A stretch of DNA of 38,375 nucleotides from a virus. The number at the start of each line of letters is the position of its first letter. The stretch's first letter is position 1. Under the pieces are notes generated by a model. That model saw only the letters and a program-made list of their open reading frames with translations, was not told where the DNA came from and did no database searches. Of the stretch, positions 35,622 through 38,375 are shown piece after piece. The position numbers and the translations under genes were made by a program. The DNA lies in IMG/VR virus record IMGVR_UViG_3300048017_000030, positions 1 to 38,375 of that record, one strand, 5' to 3'.

Positions 35622-37055
35622 ATGAAGTCGCCAATCCTTGGGTCGTCATATGTTGCTCGGTCGGTCAACGCTGCCGACAACAAAATGATCAACCTTTTCC
35701 CCGAGATCGTCCCCGAGGGTGGGAAAGAGCCTGCGTTCTTGCAACGTGCTCCAGGCTTGCGCCTGCTGACCACCGTGGGCACTGGCCCGATCCGTGGCAT
35801 CCGCACCGTGGGCGACTACCTGTACGTGGTGTCGGGCGGCTCGTTGTACCGAGTCGATGACTCGTACACCGTGACTCTGCTGGGCGCTGTCAATGATGTC
35901 ACGACCCCAGTGTCAATGGCTGACAACGGTACCCAGCTTGTCGTTGCATGCAATGGTCCGATGTACGTCTACAACATACTGACGGATGCTTTTGCTCAGG
36001 TCACCGACCCCGATTTTCCCGGTGCGCTGACCGTGTCCTTCTTGGACGGTTACTTCGTGTTCATTGAGCCGAACAGCCAGAGAGTCTGGGTGACTGCGCT
36101 CAACGACCCGCTGTCGGTCGACCCACTGGAGTTCGCCAGCGCCGAGGCAGATCCGGACAATTTGGTGTCGTCCATCGTGGACCACGGCCAAGTCTGGCTG
36201 TTCGGCACCAACTCGGTCGAGGTTTGGTACGACTCGGGCGCAACAGATTTTCCTCTCCAGCGGATCGATGGTGCGTTCAACGAGATTGGCTGTGCCGCCA
36301 CGTTCTCTGTGGCCAAGATGGACAACAGTTTGTTCTGGCTGGGGTCAGATCGCCGAGGCAAGGGCATTGTTTACCGCGCCAACGGCTACTCGGGCACCCG
36401 TGTCAGCACCCACGCTGTCGAGTGGCAGATCCAACAGTACGCTGACATCTCTGACGCCGTGGCCTACACCTACCAGCAGGACGGCCACTCGTTTTACGTG
36501 CTGTCGTTCCCCACGGCCAACGCCACCTGGGTCTACGATGTGGCCACGCAAGCCTGGCACGAGCGTGCAGGGTTCATCAATGGTGCGTTCACGCGCCACC
36601 GCAGCAACTGCCAGACGTACTTCAACAACGTCAACGCCGTGGGTGACTACCAGAACGGGAACATCTACGCCTTTGACATGGAAAAGTATTCCGACCATGA
36701 CCGTATCCAGAAATGGCTGCGGTCGTGGCGTGCGCTGCCCACAGGGCAGAACAACCTCAAGCGCACCACGCAGCACACGCTGCAACTCGACTGTGAGACG
36801 GGTGTTGGCTTGGAGAATGGTCAGGGGTCCGACCCCCAGATCATGATGCGCTGGTCCGACGATGGTGGCCACACATGGTCCAACGAGCACCTGTCGTCCA
36901 TGGGTAAGATCGGTGAGTATTTCAAACGGGTGTTCTGGCGGCGTCTGGGCATGACCCTCAAGCTGCGGGACCGTGTGTACGAGATTTCGGGCACTGATCC
37001 GGTCAAAGTCACCATTGTTGGTGCTGAACTGCTCTTGGATGGCACCAATGCCTGA
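35622..37055 (+). CDS. packaged-DNA stabilisation protein (P22 gp10-like)
   Basis: A 477-residue beta-rich protein, the length of P22 gp10. The start MKSPILGSSYVARSVNAADN then KMINLFPEIVPEGGKEPAFL and QRAPGLRLL is typical of the family. Repeats of the type GDYLYVVSGGSLYRVD, LDGYFVFIEPNSQRVWVTAL and HGQVWLFGTNSVEVWYDSG indicate a beta propeller. It closes the portal-adaptor channel and keeps the DNA inside; in P22 it also receives the tail needle. GGGAG lies 6 bases before the start. Confidence 0.85.
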   Translation: MKSPILGSSYVARSVNAADNKMINLFPEIVPEGGKEPAFLQRAPGLRLLTTVGTGPIRGIRTVGDYLYVVSGGSLYRVDDSYTVTLLGAVNDVTTPVSMADNGTQLVVACNGPMYVYNILTDAFAQVTDPDFPGALTVSFLDGYFVFIEPNSQRVWVTALNDPLSVDPLEFASAEADPDNLVSSIVDHGQVWLFGTNSVEVWYDSGATDFPLQRIDGAFNEIGCAATFSVAKMDNSLFWLGSDRRGKGIVYRANGYSGTRVSTHAVEWQIQQYADISDAVAYTYQQDGHSFYVLSFPTANATWVYDVATQAWHERAGFINGAFTRHRSNCQTYFNNVNAVGDYQNGNIYAFDMEKYSDHDRIQKWLRSWRALPTGQNNLKRTTQHTLQLDCETGVGLENGQGSDPQIMMRWSDDGGHTWSNEHLSSMGKIGEYFKRVFWRRLGMTLKLRDRVYEISGTDPVKVTIVGAELLLDGTNA

Positions 37056-37296
37056 GATCACCCCACTGACCCCTGCGCGAGTGGCGATTGTTGACCCTGT
37101 GACGGGCGGCGTCAATCGCCCGTGGTACATGTTCTTTCAGTCGATGTACCAGAACAGTCAGCCCAGAATTTTGAAAAAGACTCCGACCAGCGCCACAGCA
37201 GCAGGCACCGAGGGTGACATCTGCTGGGACACCAGTTACATTTACGTCTGCGTGGCGACAGACACATGGAAACGTACGGCCATCTCGACGTGGTAA
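37048..37296 (+). CDS. small tail-associated protein, 82 aa, unknown
   Basis: ATG 37048 overlaps the previous stop by 8 bases. The 82-residue product contains PEITPLTPARVAIVDPVTGG, NRPWYMFFQSMYQN and GTEGDICWDTSYIYVCVATD then TWKRTAISTW. The second half, GDICWDTSYIYVCVATDTWK, is a motif I recall from short phage proteins and fibre segments encoded next to tail genes. It lies between the stabilisation protein and the tail fibre. Function unknown, likely structural. Confidence 0.65.
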   Translation: MPEITPLTPARVAIVDPVTGGVNRPWYMFFQSMYQNSQPRILKKTPTSATAAGTEGDICWDTSYIYVCVATDTWKRTAISTW

Positions 37297-37316
37297 TGCG
37301 GACATAAGGACAACTC

Positions 37317-38375
37317 ATGGCATACAACATTTCAGCATTCGCGGGCGCAGGCGCTCAGTTCTTCGACAGCAATGGCGTCCCGTTGGCTGGTGGTTTGCTT
37401 TACGTCTACACAGCAGGCACCACGACTCCCGCGACCACTTGGACTACGAGTTCGGGCGCTGTGGCCAACACCAACCCCATCGTGTTGAATGCTGCGGGTC
37501 GTACGCCTTACGAGATCTGGCTCAACAGCGGCGTGACGTACAAGTTCGCCCTGTACACCTCGACCAGCGTGTTGATTGGTACGTACGACAACATCCCCGC
37601 GATTGACGATCCAACGGTATTCAACAACCTGATCACTGTCACCGGCACCAACGCGTTGATTGGCACCTCGGTACCCCCGTACACGTCCTATGTAGCGGGC
37701 ATGACGCTCAGTTTCATCCCTGTTGCCACGAACACGGGCGCGGTCACTATTGACCTTGACGGTCTGGGTGCCAAGAACCTGTATGTGGGATCGTCCACGC
37801 CAATGGTTGGTGGCGAGTTGGTGGCTGGTCGAATTGCTCAGATTGAGTATGACGGTGTCCGGTTTCAGTTGTACCAAGCATCTATTTCAATTGCAGATGG
37901 TTCAATTGGCACAGCCAAGCTGGCCGATGGGGCGGTCACCACAATCAAGATTGACGATCTGAATGTCACCATGGGCAAGTTGGCTGACAGTGCCGTCACC
38001 ACTGCCAAGATTGCCAACGGTAACGTGACTGAGGCGAAAATTGCCACGGGTGCTGTGACGGTGGACAAGATTGGTGCGGCTGCCGTGACTGCTGCCAAGT
38101 TGGACGGTGCCCAGTCGGGCACAGCCCCCATCTACGCTGCTCGTGCTTGGGTCAACTTCAACGGCACCGGCACAGTGACCATTCGCGCCAGTGGCAACGT
38201 GTCCAGCATCACGGACAACGGCACAGGTGACTATACGGTCAACTTTGCAACAGCAATGTCAGATGCAAATTATGCGATTTGTGGAACATCGTCGCGCAGC
38301 GGCTACAGCGCCGCAAACAATCCTGGGGGTTTTGGATTGCGCACACAACCAACCACGTCATCGTTCCGTGTTGCA
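37317..38375 (+). CDS. tail fibre protein, N-terminal part (continues at 1-239)
   Basis: 353 codons run to the window end; with the left end the protein has 373 residues. The first ~100 residues (AFAGAGAQFFDSNGVPLAGG, ANTNPIVLNAAGRTPYEIWL) form a beta domain of the kind used for virion attachment. Residues 189-263 carry repeats of the type ADGAVTTxKI (KLADGAVTTIKIDDLNVTMG, KLADSAVTTAKIANGNVTEA), common in trimeric fibre shafts. The remainder is a Ser/Gly/Asn-rich tip. AAGGA lies upstream of ATG 37317. No lyase or hydrolase motif of a tailspike is visible. Confidence 0.8.
   Translation, partial: MAYNISAFAGAGAQFFDSNGVPLAGGLLYVYTAGTTTPATTWTTSSGAVANTNPIVLNAAGRTPYEIWLNSGVTYKFALYTSTSVLIGTYDNIPAIDDPTVFNNLITVTGTNALIGTSVPPYTSYVAGMTLSFIPVATNTGAVTIDLDGLGAKNLYVGSSTPMVGGELVAGRIAQIEYDGVRFQLYQASISIADGSIGTAKLADGAVTTIKIDDLNVTMGKLADSAVTTAKIANGNVTEAKIATGAVTVDKIGAAAVTAAKLDGAQSGTAPIYAARAWVNFNGTGTVTIRASGNVSSITDNGTGDYTVNFATAMSDANYAICGTSSRSGYSAANNPGGFGLRTQPTTSSFRVA
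38200..38375. repeat. terminal direct repeat, right copy
   Basis: Matches window bases 1-176 with one substitution (G at 38327, A at 128). See the left copy for interpretation. Confidence 0.95.

Noticed and set aside
1-38375. Temperate lifestyle with integrase and attachment site
   Set aside because: No tyrosine or serine recombinase is found, and no tRNA-like att sequence. The palindromic operators alone are not enough to call the phage temperate.
37317-38375. Tailspike with depolymerase activity
   Set aside because: The protein has shaft-like ADGAVTT.KI repeats and is short. No beta-helix lyase or hydrolase motif is visible, so it is called a fibre.

Overview
The window is almost certainly one complete genome of a tailed bacteriophage with a short, P22-type virion (podovirus morphology). 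The first 176 bases are repeated at the end (1-176 = 38200-38375, one A/G mismatch), and the join restores a single 373-residue tail-fibre gene, so the molecule is circular or circularly permuted with a unit length of about 38,199 bp. GC-rich codon use and small-protein types that I associate with phages of Burkholderiales suggest a freshwater or soil betaproteobacterial host; that is inference, and nothing in the window names the host. I see no integrase, tRNA, rRNA, CRISPR array or insertion sequence.

Layout on the circle. (1) Late module, plus strand, from 23183 through the window end and on to 6545: small terminase, a 22-residue membrane peptide, large terminase, GroES-like co-chaperonin, P22-type portal, a DUF5856-like protein, a three-module putative head-fibre protein, scaffold, P22-type coat protein, small virion proteins, gp4-like adaptor, gp10-like stabilisation protein, tail fibre, three probable DNA-ejection proteins, then two membrane proteins including a GTA-type 3TM holin and an M15 peptidase endolysin. 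A minus-strand homing endonuclease gene (35044-35586) interrupts this operon. (2) Replication module, minus strand, 14866 down to 6522: ribbon-helix-helix regulator, Ala/Pro-rich protein, lipoprotein, DUF2800 nuclease, Enc34-type ssDNA-binding protein, family-B DNA polymerase, DUF3310, VRR-NUC nuclease, SNF2-type helicase, glutaredoxin, HNH-like protein and small ORFs, mostly translationally coupled. (3) Plus strand 14956-17748: a small conserved protein, a 14-codon coupled leader ORF and a prim-pol/DUF3987 primase-helicase, closed by a strong terminator. (4) Accessory modules, minus strand: 19463-17775, a Cro/CI-like HTH gene at 19855-19553, and 22589-19933, with an AP2-like protein at its head and several tiny membrane ORFs.

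Control. The most unusual region is 22047-23182. About ten CTGGGT cores, several forming the palindrome ACCCACTGGGT, surround the promoters of the minus accessory operon and the front of the late operon. Beside them lie a tandem 25-bp repeat carrying GCTAAC units and AT-rich patches. It looks like a master switch, an origin or a packaging region. Extended -10 elements of the form TGnTACA(C/A)T recur at the heads of several transcription units, three UUCG-loop terminators punctuate the capsid genes, and TTACGGG heptamer repeats sit in the 5' leaders of accessory genes.

All functional calls rest on reading translated sequence by eye. Family names come from remembered motifs, not from searches.
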